DNA from: an uncultured Bacteroidia bacterium
GTDB taxonomy: Bacteria; Bacteroidota; Bacteroidia; Bacteroidales; UBA932
Assembly: GCA_902766255.1 (NCBI GenBank)
Contig: CACXCS010000049.1
Coordinates: 27,666 to 91,665, forward strand
DNA length: 64,000 nucleotides
Direction of reading: 5' to 3'
The notes under the pieces are model-generated. The model saw nothing but the letters and a program-made list of their open reading frames with translations, was not told where the DNA came from and ran no database searches. The stretch's first letter is position 1. Each line of letters starts with the position of its first letter. Positions 25,843 through 34,769 of this stretch are shown piece by piece. The position numbers and the translations under genes are program-made.

Positions 25843-27667
25843 TATTCGAAGAGAGAAGATGCCTGGTCCAGAAGAGGTGGTCTGAAGCAAGGTCATGGGC
25901 GTGCTGGTAGCCTCGGTATCCATGCATGCCGTCAGGATAAATCATTAGTTCGAATTGGATGCCCGCCTTCTGAAGAGCATCAATGAGCTGCAAAGTGTTC
26001 TGGAAATGAACATTATCGTCGCCTGTCCCGTGCGTTAGTTTAAGCGCCGGAATACCGTTGTGCAGTCCGGTGGTCTTGCGTATGGCGCATCCTCCGACCC
26101 ACGTCATAACACTCGCCTCGGCATAACCCTCGGGGTTGGCCTGCGGAGTATCCATGAACCTTTCGGTGTAGTGCGAGTCATACAGCTTCCAGTCGTATAC
26201 CCCTCCGCCTGCTACGCCGCAGCAGAAATATTCGGGATAACGCAGTACCAGCATGGAAGTAGTGGTGCCTCCGAACGAGAAACCCTCCACTCCGATGCGG
26301 CTTCCGTCAACGTAGGGAAGTGCCTGAAGCCATTTTGCCCAGGCAATGTAGTCGCCAAGTTCAGGTACGGTCATGCGCTTGAAAGCCTCGTCCATGCCGG
26401 CCCTTCCGTTCTCTCCTGACGAGCGAGGATCCACAACGATATATATGATACCGTTTTCCCAGCACCACTGGTCGGAGGCGTCGCGGCTGTTCCAGTAGTC
26501 CCTTACGCACGGAGTTCCGGGCCCGCCGTACAACTGCATCAAGACAGGATATTTGCATGCCGGGTCGAAGTCCTTTGGCAGTGACAGGAGTCCATATAGG
26601 TCGAAACCGTCATTCTGGATCTGTACAATCTGGGGGAAAGGACGCGATTCGGCAGTCTCTTTTATTGCTGGGAATTCCTTGACTTTGAGCGCGTTGCCGC
26701 TTATCTCCGTCCATGGTGCGCGGGCGCTTGAAACCATAGCCTTGAATGTCTTGAAATCCGGAGATATCTCAGCGTAGGCGGTGTACAACCCGGGATTTGT
26801 AAGGGTGTAGATCCGCCCCTTTTTGTCGAGCCTGTAGAGGGTGGGGTGAATGCGGGAATCACGATTGGCAATGAACCAGAGATTGCCTTTTCGTGGGTCA
26901 TATTTCAGCAGCTGGATGTTCCAGTTGGGGCCGTCTGTCAGGCGCTTTACACTGCCGTCATATCCCAGGAAATAGATTTGTTCCCACCCGGTTTCGAAGT
27001 TCCGCGCCATCAGTAAACCCTTGTCGGTAAATAACATACCCTCTATCCAAGTCACCCAGGTAGGGTAGCTTTCGCTATAAACTGGCCTTTTGGTACCGTC
27101 GGCAGCGCTTACTGCAAACACTTCAAGCAGGCTCTGGCGCCTGGGCATGCGGCTTACAAACAACTCGTCCGAGCCGGGCCCCCAGAAGGGCGTGCCGAAA
27201 TACTGCTCCGGATCTTCGGGAAAATCGGCCCAGGTAACGGCCCCGTCGACAGAGGCGATTCCTATCCGCACCGGGGGATTGCTCTCACCTGCCTTCGGAT
27301 ATCTTGTTAGCGATAGCCTCCCGTCCTGCCCGAAAGGAGAGTAAATAGGGAACATGGGCACCTGGCTGTTGTCGAAGCGATAGAATGCCAGCTTGCGGGA
27401 GTCGGGACTCCACCAGAAAGCCCGGTATTTAGATGGGCGTCCGAAGATTTCCTCGTAATATACCCAGGATGCGTAGCCGTTGAGTACGAGGTCGCTGCCG
27501 TCGGTGGTGATGCGGGTTTCATTGCCGCTGGCTATATCCCTGATCCATAAGTCATTAGATCTGGTGAAAGCGACCATTGACGAGTCGGGCGAGGGTGTTA
27601 CATTGACCTCTTGCGCATGCGTGAGTGCGCACGCGAACACAAAAAAAGCAGTTATTAAGCGTTTCAT
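25823..27667 (-). CDS. Dipeptidyl-peptidase IV-like serine peptidase (S9)
   Basis: 614 residues. A signal peptide ends near residue 19 with Gln as +1, then an eight-bladed beta-propeller (DPPIV_N, about 25-360) and an alpha/beta-hydrolase domain. The nucleophile motif is GFSFGG (Ser about 464, where most DPP IV have GWSYGG); Asp lies in GTGDDNVH and His in DGMHGY, so the triad is complete. YGGPGTP supplies the oxyanion side. It probably removes X-Pro or similar dipeptides in the periplasm. The start is ATG 27667, not the GTG one codon before it. The tail SHQGNL is encoded by the arm of element A. Confidence 0.9.
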   Translation of the reverse strand: MKRLITAFFVFACALTHAQEVNVTPSPDSSMVAFTRSNDLWIRDIASGNETRITTDGSDLVLNGYASWVYYEEIFGRPSKYRAFWWSPDSRKLAFYRFDNSQVPMFPIYSPFGQDGRLSLTRYPKAGESNPPVRIGIASVDGAVTWADFPEDPEQYFGTPFWGPGSDELFVSRMPRRQSLLEVFAVSAADGTKRPVYSESYPTWVTWIEGMLFTDKGLLMARNFETGWEQIYFLGYDGSVKRLTDGPNWNIQLLKYDPRKGNLWFIANRDSRIHPTLYRLDKKGRIYTLTNPGLYTAYAEISPDFKTFKAMVSSARAPWTEISGNALKVKEFPAIKETAESRPFPQIVQIQNDGFDLYGLLSLPKDFDPACKYPVLMQLYGGPGTPCVRDYWNSRDASDQWCWENGIIYIVVDPRSSGENGRAGMDEAFKRMTVPELGDYIAWAKWLQALPYVDGSRIGVEGFSFGGTTTSMLVLRYPEYFCCGVAGGGVYDWKLYDSHYTERFMDTPQANPEGYAEASVMTWVGGCAIRKTTGLHNGIPALKLTHGTGDDNVHFQNTLQLIDALQKAGIQFELMIYPDGMHGYRGYQHAHDLASDHLFWTRHLLSSNSHQGNL

Positions 27668-27672
27668 CACTA

Positions 27673-27680
27673 CAAAAATA
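27673..27680 (-). promoter_or_regulatory. Promoter -7 box of the S9 peptidase gene
   Basis: TATTTTTG on the minus strand ends 5 nt before the ATG, predicting a leaderless or near-leaderless transcript. No good -33 element is visible. Confidence 0.55.
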
Positions 27681-27703
27681 ACGATATTCCGCTAAAAAAT
27701 GAT

Positions 27704-27711
27704 TATATTTG
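27704..27711 (+). promoter_or_regulatory. Promoter -7 box of the ABC-2/nucleotidase/yicC operon
   Basis: TATATTTG lies 22 nt before the ATG at 27734 and is divergent from the S9 peptidase promoter. All genes from 27734 to 34761 follow with gaps of 2 bp or less or with overlaps, so one transcript may cover them. Confidence 0.6.
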
Positions 27712-27733
27712 AAGATTATTAGTTAGAATAGCT

Positions 27734-28588
27734 ATGGCGATAATTGAATGTAAGGAAGTCTGCAAGAGTTTCGGGGAAAAGGTGGCCCTCGACCACGTCA
27801 GCCTCGATATTCCCGAAGGACTAATCTATGGATTGCTGGGCCCCAACGGCGCTGGCAAAACTACTCTGATCCGTATCATAAACCGGATCACCATCCCCAA
27901 TTCCGGAGAGGTTTATTTCAACGGATCTCCCATTACACAGAATGACGTTTCCCGCATAGGGTATATGCCTGAGGAGCGTGGTCTATACCGCAAGATGAAA
28001 GTCGGCGAGCAGGCTATGTACCTTGCCCGCCTGAAGGGTATGAGCACCTTTGACGCCCGCAAGTCCCTCAAGGATTGGTTCGTGCGTTTCGGCATACAAG
28101 ACTGGTGGGACAAGAAGGTCGAGGAGCTTTCCAAGGGTATGGCCCAGAAGCTCCAGTTCATAACCACCGTGGTGCACAGGCCGTCGCTCATGATTCTGGA
28201 CGAGCCTTTCTCGGGTTTCGACCCCGTAAACGCCGAGGTTATCCGTCAGGAAATACTCCGCCTTAAACAAGAAGGCGCGACCATTATCCTCTCTACCCAC
28301 AATATGGAGTCTGTAGAAGAGCTTTGCGACAATATTGCCCTGATCAATAAGGCCCGCCTGGTCATTACAGGCGGCGTAGAACAGATTCGCCGCGAGTACG
28401 GAAACAACAACGTCGAGCTGGTTTACACCGATGCCGATGGCCGTCACACTGAGGTCCTTCCCCGTGAAACCGACGGCGCTTCCACTCTCCAGACCTACAT
28501 CTCCAAGGGTGTTACCATCAACTCCTACAAGGAGCTTATGCCTCGTATGAACGACATTTTCATCAAATTAGTCACTGAAAAGCAATGA
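27734..28588 (+). CDS. ABC transporter ATP-binding protein (NatA-like)
   Basis: 284 residues. Walker A GPNGAGKTT (about 37-45), the signature-like ELSKGMAQK (about 131-139) and Walker B LMILDEPFSGFDP are present, plus the His switch (STHNME). The C-terminal DUF4162-type extension is typical of ABC-2 exporters such as NatA. It works with the permease whose gene overlaps its end by 4 nt. The substrate is unknown. Confidence 0.92.
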   Translation: MAIIECKEVCKSFGEKVALDHVSLDIPEGLIYGLLGPNGAGKTTLIRIINRITIPNSGEVYFNGSPITQNDVSRIGYMPEERGLYRKMKVGEQAMYLARLKGMSTFDARKSLKDWFVRFGIQDWWDKKVEELSKGMAQKLQFITTVVHRPSLMILDEPFSGFDPVNAEVIRQEILRLKQEGATIILSTHNMESVEELCDNIALINKARLVITGGVEQIRREYGNNNVELVYTDADGRHTEVLPRETDGASTLQTYISKGVTINSYKELMPRMNDIFIKLVTEKQ

Positions 28589-29940
28589 ACCTGCATACTA
28601 CCGGAATAATTATCAGCAGGGAGTATCTCAACAAGGTCAAGAAGAAGAGTTTCCTTATCACCACTTTCCTGGTGCCCATCCTCTTCGCCGCCCTGTGCAT
28701 TCTTCCAACTCTGATCATGCTTGGCACCAAGGAAAGCGCCAAGACTATTGCCGTCGTTGACCGCTCCGGCATAATTGCCCCCACCCTTGAAGACTCTGAA
28801 ACCGCTTCCTATATTGTTCTGGAAGACACCGATGTCGATGCTCTCAAACTCTCAATGAAAGAGCAGGGATACGATGGTCTGCTGGTGGTTTCTGAAATGG
28901 ATGCCGAAGCCAGGACGGTTGCGGCCGATGTCTATTCCTCCAAGCCACTGGGCATGGATCTTACCGAGAATATCAACTCCAAGATTAATTCTGCTGTCGA
29001 GTCCTGGCGCATCGAGCAGTCCGGCATTGACAATCTCAAAGAAATCATGAAGGATGTCAAGGCAAATGTCAAGCTCCGCTCCTACACACTGGACGAGGAG
29101 GGCAAGGAGAAGATCTCCGAGTCCGGCGTGTACATGATGGTTTCCATGATCCTTGGCATGATCATCTACATGTTCATCGCGCTGTTCGGCGGCATGGTAA
29201 TGTCCTCTGTGATAGAAGAGAAGGCCAGCCGCGTGGTGGAGGTGCTCGTGAGTTCGGTCAAGGCCACGGAACTTATGTTCGGAAAGATTATCGGCGTTGC
29301 GCTTGTTGCACTCACGCAATTCTTCCTTTGGATCGTCCTGACTCTCGCTATCGTGGGTATCGTGGGTGCGGTCTCCGGGCAGAAACTGCTGCGCGGAGGC
29401 AACCCTACCGAGCTTGTCCAGACGATGGGCGGTGTAAGTGCGGAGCAGGCGGAGGCCGTTACCGAAGCCCTCTCCAACCAGGGTGAAGCAAATGTTATCC
29501 TTTCCACCATCGGCAACCTGCCGTTCGGACAGATCATCTTCTGCTTCGTAGTATTCTTCATATTCGGATACATGCTGTATGCATCCCTTTTCGCCGCAAT
29601 CGGATCTGCTGTTGAAAATGAAGGAGATTCCCAGCAGCTTCAGATTCCACTTACTATTCCACTGCTGCTTGGTTTCTTTATAGCCCTCTATGCCTTCAAG
29701 GCTCCCGACAGCGCACTGGTGTTTTGGGGCTCGATGATTCCGTTCACTTCGCCTATCGTTATGCTGGCCCGGCTTCCGTTTGGCGTGCCCGCATGGGAAA
29801 TCGCGGTTTCGATAGTTCTCCTGATACTTACTTTTGCCGCCTGCGCATGGATTTCCGCCAAGATTTACAAGGTGGGAATTCTGATGTTCGGCAAAAAATC
29901 TACTTGGAAAGACCTCTGGAAATGGCTCAAACAAAAATAA
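28585..29940 (+). CDS. ABC-2 type permease (NatB-like)
   Basis: 451 residues. One N-terminal transmembrane helix (about 22-45), a large extracytoplasmic domain (about 46-185), then five more helices from about 190 to 430, the ABC2_membrane_3 layout. VIEEKASRVVEVLVSSVKATELMFGK is the usual amphipathic coupling region (about 211-236). It forms the membrane half of the exporter with the preceding ATPase; Na+ or a drug-like substrate is known for some relatives, but not shown here. Confidence 0.9.
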   Translation: MNLHTTGIIISREYLNKVKKKSFLITTFLVPILFAALCILPTLIMLGTKESAKTIAVVDRSGIIAPTLEDSETASYIVLEDTDVDALKLSMKEQGYDGLLVVSEMDAEARTVAADVYSSKPLGMDLTENINSKINSAVESWRIEQSGIDNLKEIMKDVKANVKLRSYTLDEEGKEKISESGVYMMVSMILGMIIYMFIALFGGMVMSSVIEEKASRVVEVLVSSVKATELMFGKIIGVALVALTQFFLWIVLTLAIVGIVGAVSGQKLLRGGNPTELVQTMGGVSAEQAEAVTEALSNQGEANVILSTIGNLPFGQIIFCFVVFFIFGYMLYASLFAAIGSAVENEGDSQQLQIPLTIPLLLGFFIALYAFKAPDSALVFWGSMIPFTSPIVMLARLPFGVPAWEIAVSIVLLILTFAACAWISAKIYKVGILMFGKKSTWKDLWKWLKQK

Positions 29941-29942
29941 TT

Positions 29943-30764
29943 ATGAGAAGATTAACTATTATTCTACTGGCAATTCCACTCTTGTTCGGATGCAAGACAG
30001 GAATGACCTGGGAAAAGGTGGCGATGGACGGACACCGTACCGGCGTTACAGCCCCCAGTGCCGACAACGTCCCCGAGGCTCTCGGCGTGGTTGATTCCAC
30101 CGGAGTCTACACTTCGCCCAACGGTACCGTTTTTAACGGTGGCTCTACACCCGAGGTCGCTGCATTGCTCATCGGCGCTCAGCCTGCCATGGCATCGGTC
30201 AAAGAGGTAATCGCTTATTCTACCCGCAGGATGGTAGCAGCTATGCCCGAGTCCGAACTCAGCAATTTTGTGGCCGATTTTCTCCGCTCTGAAACAGAAA
30301 AGCTTGTCAAGCGCAAAGTCGATGTGGCCGTAACCAATTTTGGCGGCATACGTATTGACATGCCGGAGGGAGACGTCCTTCTTGACGACATCCGTTCCAT
30401 GTTCCCCTTCAACAACAAAATCTGCTACGTGGAACTGCCCGGAAAGGAACTCATAGGGCTTATGGACCAGATTGCCCAGTACGGTCCCCAGTGCGTCAGC
30501 GGTGTCAAGATGGTAATTGCCGACAGGAAAGTCGAAAGCCTTGAGGTCGGCGGCAAGCCCGTAGATCCAAAGAAGAAATACGGCGTAGCCACTGTCGATT
30601 TCCTGCTGGACGGAGGCGACAACATCAGCGTAGCCCGTGGAGCTACCAAGCTCATAATAACCGAAGTAATAATCGGTAAGGCCATCGAGCAGTATATCCG
30701 TAGTCTTACTGCCGAGGGCAAGGCAATTGAATATCAGACCGACGGGAGGGTCGTAGTAAAGTGA
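29943..30764 (+). CDS. 5'-nucleotidase C-terminal domain lipoprotein
   Basis: 273 residues. The lipoprotein signal ends at the lipobox LLFGC (about residue 17). The rest is the substrate-binding half of UshA-type 5'-nucleotidases, including TNFGGIRIDMPEGDV and MFPFNNKICYVELPGKEL, which form the base-stacking site. It has no metallophosphatase domain of its own; that is in the next gene, which overlaps by one base. I chose ATG 29943 because an in-frame start at 29724 lies within the permease gene. Confidence 0.87.
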   Translation: MRRLTIILLAIPLLFGCKTGMTWEKVAMDGHRTGVTAPSADNVPEALGVVDSTGVYTSPNGTVFNGGSTPEVAALLIGAQPAMASVKEVIAYSTRRMVAAMPESELSNFVADFLRSETEKLVKRKVDVAVTNFGGIRIDMPEGDVLLDDIRSMFPFNNKICYVELPGKELIGLMDQIAQYGPQCVSGVKMVIADRKVESLEVGGKPVDPKKKYGVATVDFLLDGGDNISVARGATKLIITEVIIGKAIEQYIRSLTAEGKAIEYQTDGRVVVK

Positions 30765-31573
30765 TGAAAAGGTTTTTTGCAATACTAGCGGCTGCTGCCG
30801 CCCTGTGTGCCTGCGGGCCCAAGCTTGTCATACTGCACACCAATGACACCCACTCCCATCTGGATCCCGACCGTGATGGCCGCGGAGGCATCATCGAACG
30901 TGCCGCTTTCGTGGATTCCGTACGCCGTGCCGAGGGAGAAGACAAAGTCCTCCTTCTCCACGCCGGAGATTTCAATCAGGGAACATCCTATTACACCGAG
31001 CTTCATGGAGCGCTCGAGGTCGAAATGCTCAACGCCATGCGTTACGACGCCGTCACCCTTGGCAACCATGAATTTGACGACGGCATAGAGAGCCTGACCG
31101 AACGTGTCAAGCAGGTAAAATGTCCCATCGTATGCGCCAACCTGGACCTCAGCTCATTTGAGCTAGGACAGTACGTAAAGCCTTGGTGCATAGTCGAGAA
31201 GGGCGGTAAGAAGATAGGCATTATTGGTCTCGAGGCCGATATCAGCACTTGCGTGGCCAAAGTCGTATCTTCCAGAATTCCCCAGCTCGACGCCGTTGAG
31301 GTAACCAACAAGTGGGCTAAATACCTCCGAGAGGAAGAACACTGCGACATGATAATCGTCCTGTCGCACTTCGGTTACGAGGGCGAGCCTGCAGGTGCCC
31401 CCGACGACCAGACCAACATGCCCGGGATGAAGGGCGTCGACCTTGTCGTGGCGGGGCATTCCCACACCTTCGTGGATGATTTCATTTATGTCAACGACCT
31501 TGACGGCAAGCCTGTCCCCATTATCACCGACGGTTGCTGGGGACTTGAAATGGGAATGATAAAAATGTATTGA
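30764..31573 (+). CDS. 5'-nucleotidase catalytic (metallophosphatase) domain lipoprotein
   Basis: 269 residues with a lipobox LCAC near residue 16. The calcineurin-like motifs are complete: HTNDTHSH, HAGDFNQG, LGNHEFDDG, LSHFGYEG and AGHSHTF, giving all dimetal ligands. The protein stops where a full-length UshA would continue into its C-terminal domain, which is the preceding gene. Together they would make one periplasm-facing nucleotidase in two parts. ATG 30764 is used; a GTG lies one codon earlier. Confidence 0.9.
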   Translation: MKRFFAILAAAAALCACGPKLVILHTNDTHSHLDPDRDGRGGIIERAAFVDSVRRAEGEDKVLLLHAGDFNQGTSYYTELHGALEVEMLNAMRYDAVTLGNHEFDDGIESLTERVKQVKCPIVCANLDLSSFELGQYVKPWCIVEKGGKKIGIIGLEADISTCVAKVVSSRIPQLDAVEVTNKWAKYLREEEHCDMIIVLSHFGYEGEPAGAPDDQTNMPGMKGVDLVVAGHSHTFVDDFIYVNDLDGKPVPIITDGCWGLEMGMIKMY

Positions 31574-31574
31574 T

Positions 31575-32462
31575 ATGATTCAGTCGATGACCGGTTATGG
31601 TAAGGCGGAGGCCTTGCTGGAGAGTGGAAAACTGACGGTAGAAATCCGATCCGTCAACGGTAAGAATGCAGAGATCAGCATAAAGACATCCCTGATTCCC
31701 AAGGACAAGGAGATGCCTTTGCGCAAGCGTCTGGCCGACCGCCTGCAGCGTGGAACCATTGATATGTTCCTTACATGGGAGCCCAATGCCGCCTCGTCCG
31801 CCAAAACCATCAACAGGCCGCTCGCTCTTGAATATTTCAAGCAAATCAACGAACTGGCCGGGGAGCTGGGGGCCGTGAACCTCCAGCTCCACGAGCCAAA
31901 TTACCTGCTCGCGACGCTGCTCAGGATGCCCGATGTAATAGATACCGTAAAGCGGGATATCATAACTGAGGATAATTGGCCACTGGTGGACAGGGCCATT
32001 GACGAGGCTCTGGATGCCATTTGCGCTTACCGCTCAAGCGAAGGCGAGGCACTTTACCGGGACGTTACCTCCCGCGTGCGGAATATTCAGGCCCTCGAGG
32101 ATGAAGTTGAAAGTTATGAGGCCGAGAGAATAGGGGCCGTCCGGGCAAAACTCGGCAAGGCTCTGGAGGAGCTGGGTCAAAAGTGTGATCCGGAGCGCTT
32201 CGAGCAGGAAATGATATTTTACTTGGAAAAACTAGACATAAACGAAGAGAAAGTTCGCTTGCGCCAGCATTGTGCGTATTTTTTGGATACGATTGATTCT
32301 GAGCCATATCCTGGCAAGAAACTTGGATTCATAATTCAGGAAATGGGGCGGGAGATAAATACCACCGGCTCGAAGGCCAACCATTCTGGCATACAGAAGG
32401 CCGTGGTAAAAATGAAAGACGAATTGGAAAAGATCAGGGAGCAATCCCTCAACATATTATGA
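31575..32462 (+). CDS. yicC: YicC/YloC-family endoribonuclease
   Basis: 295 residues, normal length. The N-terminus MIQSMTGYGKAE and the C-terminal EMGREINTTGSKAN are the family signatures; the latter lies in the DUF1732 region thought to hold the nuclease site. YicC proteins degrade small RNAs and act on mRNA ends in other bacteria. In many Bacteroidota yicC precedes gmk, but here a TonB receptor gene follows with a 4-nt overlap. Confidence 0.92.
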   Translation: MIQSMTGYGKAEALLESGKLTVEIRSVNGKNAEISIKTSLIPKDKEMPLRKRLADRLQRGTIDMFLTWEPNAASSAKTINRPLALEYFKQINELAGELGAVNLQLHEPNYLLATLLRMPDVIDTVKRDIITEDNWPLVDRAIDEALDAICAYRSSEGEALYRDVTSRVRNIQALEDEVESYEAERIGAVRAKLGKALEELGQKCDPERFEQEMIFYLEKLDINEEKVRLRQHCAYFLDTIDSEPYPGKKLGFIIQEMGREINTTGSKANHSGIQKAVVKMKDELEKIREQSLNIL

Positions 32463-34507
32463 CTATTTTAAAAAACTTGGTGCTTGTTGCACTTGCCATG
32501 ACGCCGCTTTGCATGTACGCCCAGATGCCGGATACCACCGGTATTTACGGCGAGCGTAAGGATACCCTTGATGCATCGGTCTTCTCGGCAAACGGCAACG
32601 GCAATTTCCTGTCGAAAGGCAAGGAAATCCGCACCGAGGTAATAACTGCTGCCGGCCTCTGCAAGATGGCCTGCTGCAACCTGGCGGAGAGCTTTGAGAA
32701 TTCTGCCAGCGTCACGGTGGGCTACAGCGACGCAGTTACGGGTGCCAGGCAGATACGCCTGCTGGGCCAGAGCGGCATCTATGTGCAGATGCTCGACGAA
32801 AACCGCCCTGTAATGCGGGGCCTTTCCGCCCCATGGGGGCTGAATTTTGTGCCGTCGCAATGGCTGGAAAGCATCCAGGTGGCCAAAGGAGTGACTTCTG
32901 TTATCAACGGGGTGGAATCCATGACCGGGCAGATAAATATGGAGCACCGCAAGCCCACCGACGAGATACCACTGTTCGTACAGGCATCGGTGATGAACGA
33001 TACCAAAACCGACATTAACGTGGCCAGCTCCCTGCAACTTGACGATATGGGGAAGTGGAGCACCGTAATCCTTGCTCACGGGAGCGGGAATTTCAAGCCC
33101 ATGGACCATAACGGCGACAGTTTTATCGATGACCCCTGGGGCGGAATGTTTGCATTCAGCAACCGCTGGCTGTATTATGACCCCAGCGGTCTACAGGTAC
33201 GTTTTGGCGTCAGGGCTATACACGATGGAAAGAACGGGGGCCAGCAGCTTGGTGGTTCCAAGCCCTGGAAGGCGGATATTTACAATAACAGTCTTAACGG
33301 TTATGTCAAAGTCGGTGTGCCCCTGAACGAGGACAATACACGTAACATGGCAGCTATCGTGGATGTGAACTGGCACGATCTGAATTCTGCCTTCGGCGGC
33401 AGGCCTTACATAGCAGACCAGAGATCAGTGTTTGTGAATCTCCTTTATCTGGATCAGCATCTGGAGGCTCATCACTTTACATTCGGCTTGAGCAACACGC
33501 TGGACATGTATCGCGAGAAACTCGTCCGCTTTTCTTACGCTGACGGTAAATCCCTTGAGTATCAAGGCAGTCCGATCCTGAATGACATTGGCGCCTTTGC
33601 CGAGTATACTTTCCATGCGGGTGAAGTGTTTTCGGCGATTACCAGCCTCAGGGCAGACTTGTATGACGGAGCCGGAGTGCATGTTTCTCCTCGCCTTACA
33701 CTAAAATGGACACCCGAAGAGCATCTCGTTTTCCGCGCCAACGGAGGAAGAGGATTGCGCTACAGCACACCTCTTATCGACAATATCGGGGTGCTGTCCA
33801 CAGGGAAACTCCTCCAGGGCGGTTTTATGGAGCATCCTCTCGAGGAATCCTGGACCTATGGCGGCAATGCTACGTGGTACCTTCCGTTTGACAAGTCGGA
33901 TAAGACGTATCTGAGTTTCGACTACTTCGGGACTCGCTTTGTAAAGCAGATGTTGGTTGATTACACATCTACGGGCATTGAGTTCTACTCTTTAGCTCCC
34001 GGAATGTTTTCATACACCAACAACTATCAGCTTGACTTCTCGTCAGAACCTTTCCGTGGGTTCACGGTAACCCTTACCGGTCGTTATACTGACGCACGGC
34101 AGAGTCTCAAGCATCAGGCCGATGATATCAAGCCGATGACGAGCCGCTACAAGGCAGTCTTGAACCTCCAGTATGCCGCCAGGCTGAACAAGTGGATTTT
34201 CGATTTCACGGCTTCGCTCAACGGCCCCTGCAAGGTTTGGGATTTCATGAAGTCAGACCCCATGTATACTGATGGGTTTACTCCGGTGTATCCTATTCTT
34301 TATGCCCAGGTGACAAAACGCTTCAAGGGATTTGACATTTACCTTGGCGGCGAGAACCTTGCTAATTTTACACAGCACAATCCTATCATTGATTCTGCCA
34401 ATCCCTGGAGCCAGAGTTTCGATGCCAGTTGTGTATGGGGCCCTTTGATGGGTGTACGTGTATATGCTGGACTTAGAATGACAATTTGGAAAACAGAAAA
34501 GATATGA
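32459..34507 (+). CDS. TonB-dependent outer-membrane receptor, likely metal-linked
   Basis: 682 residues. The signal peptide ends near residue 21 with Gln as +1. A plug domain lies at about 55-165 (QIRLLGQSGIYVQMLDE, VINGVESMTGQI), then a 22-stranded barrel. There is no N-terminal CarboxypepD_reg-like extension, so it is a BtuB-like rather than SusC-like receptor. The Cys-rich CKMACC near residue 68 is notable. The overlap with a gene for a heavy-metal-associated protein suggests copper or a similar ion, or a chelate, as ligand; this is inference from context. Confidence 0.87.
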   Translation: MTILKNLVLVALAMTPLCMYAQMPDTTGIYGERKDTLDASVFSANGNGNFLSKGKEIRTEVITAAGLCKMACCNLAESFENSASVTVGYSDAVTGARQIRLLGQSGIYVQMLDENRPVMRGLSAPWGLNFVPSQWLESIQVAKGVTSVINGVESMTGQINMEHRKPTDEIPLFVQASVMNDTKTDINVASSLQLDDMGKWSTVILAHGSGNFKPMDHNGDSFIDDPWGGMFAFSNRWLYYDPSGLQVRFGVRAIHDGKNGGQQLGGSKPWKADIYNNSLNGYVKVGVPLNEDNTRNMAAIVDVNWHDLNSAFGGRPYIADQRSVFVNLLYLDQHLEAHHFTFGLSNTLDMYREKLVRFSYADGKSLEYQGSPILNDIGAFAEYTFHAGEVFSAITSLRADLYDGAGVHVSPRLTLKWTPEEHLVFRANGGRGLRYSTPLIDNIGVLSTGKLLQGGFMEHPLEESWTYGGNATWYLPFDKSDKTYLSFDYFGTRFVKQMLVDYTSTGIEFYSLAPGMFSYTNNYQLDFSSEPFRGFTVTLTGRYTDARQSLKHQADDIKPMTSRYKAVLNLQYAARLNKWIFDFTASLNGPCKVWDFMKSDPMYTDGFTPVYPILYAQVTKRFKGFDIYLGGENLANFTQHNPIIDSANPWSQSFDASCVWGPLMGVRVYAGLRMTIWKTEKI

Positions 34508-34761
34508 AACACTTATTGATCGTACTTATCTCACTGGTGCAGGTGGTTTTTGCCAGCACTATTCATTGCGATACCTGCGGCAAGAAAGTCGAGGAAAACA
34601 TCGCTTTTGAGAAAGGCGTCAAGGACCTTATAGTTGACGTCTCCGAGAAGACCATAACCGTGGTCTTCAACCCTGCCAAGACCGATACACTCAAGCTCAA
34701 GAATGCCATCCGCAAGCTTGGCTATGAGGCTGAAATAATTGATTATAAAGTAATTAAATAG
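34504..34761 (+). CDS. Exported heavy-metal-associated (HMA) domain protein
   Basis: 85 residues. A hydrophobic N-terminus (about 1-18) looks like a signal peptide, followed by a ferredoxin-fold HMA domain with the metal motif IHCDTCGKKVEENI (Cys pair CDTC). The fold continues with the beta strand ITVVFNPAKT and the end KLGYEAEI. It overlaps the TonB receptor gene by 4 nt (ATGA) and probably works with it as a periplasmic metallochaperone. The ATG at 34504 is preferred; the one at 34486 lies inside the receptor gene. Confidence 0.85.
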   Translation: MKHLLIVLISLVQVVFASTIHCDTCGKKVEENIAFEKGVKDLIVDVSEKTITVVFNPAKTDTLKLKNAIRKLGYEAEIIDYKVIK

Positions 34762-34769
34762 CTCCCATC

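Noticed and set aside
25643-25923. Short frames on both strands through element A (25643-25885 plus, 25684-25923 minus)
   Set aside because: Both contain the same SLDLKVALMT stretch only because the DNA is palindromic; they overlap real gene ends.
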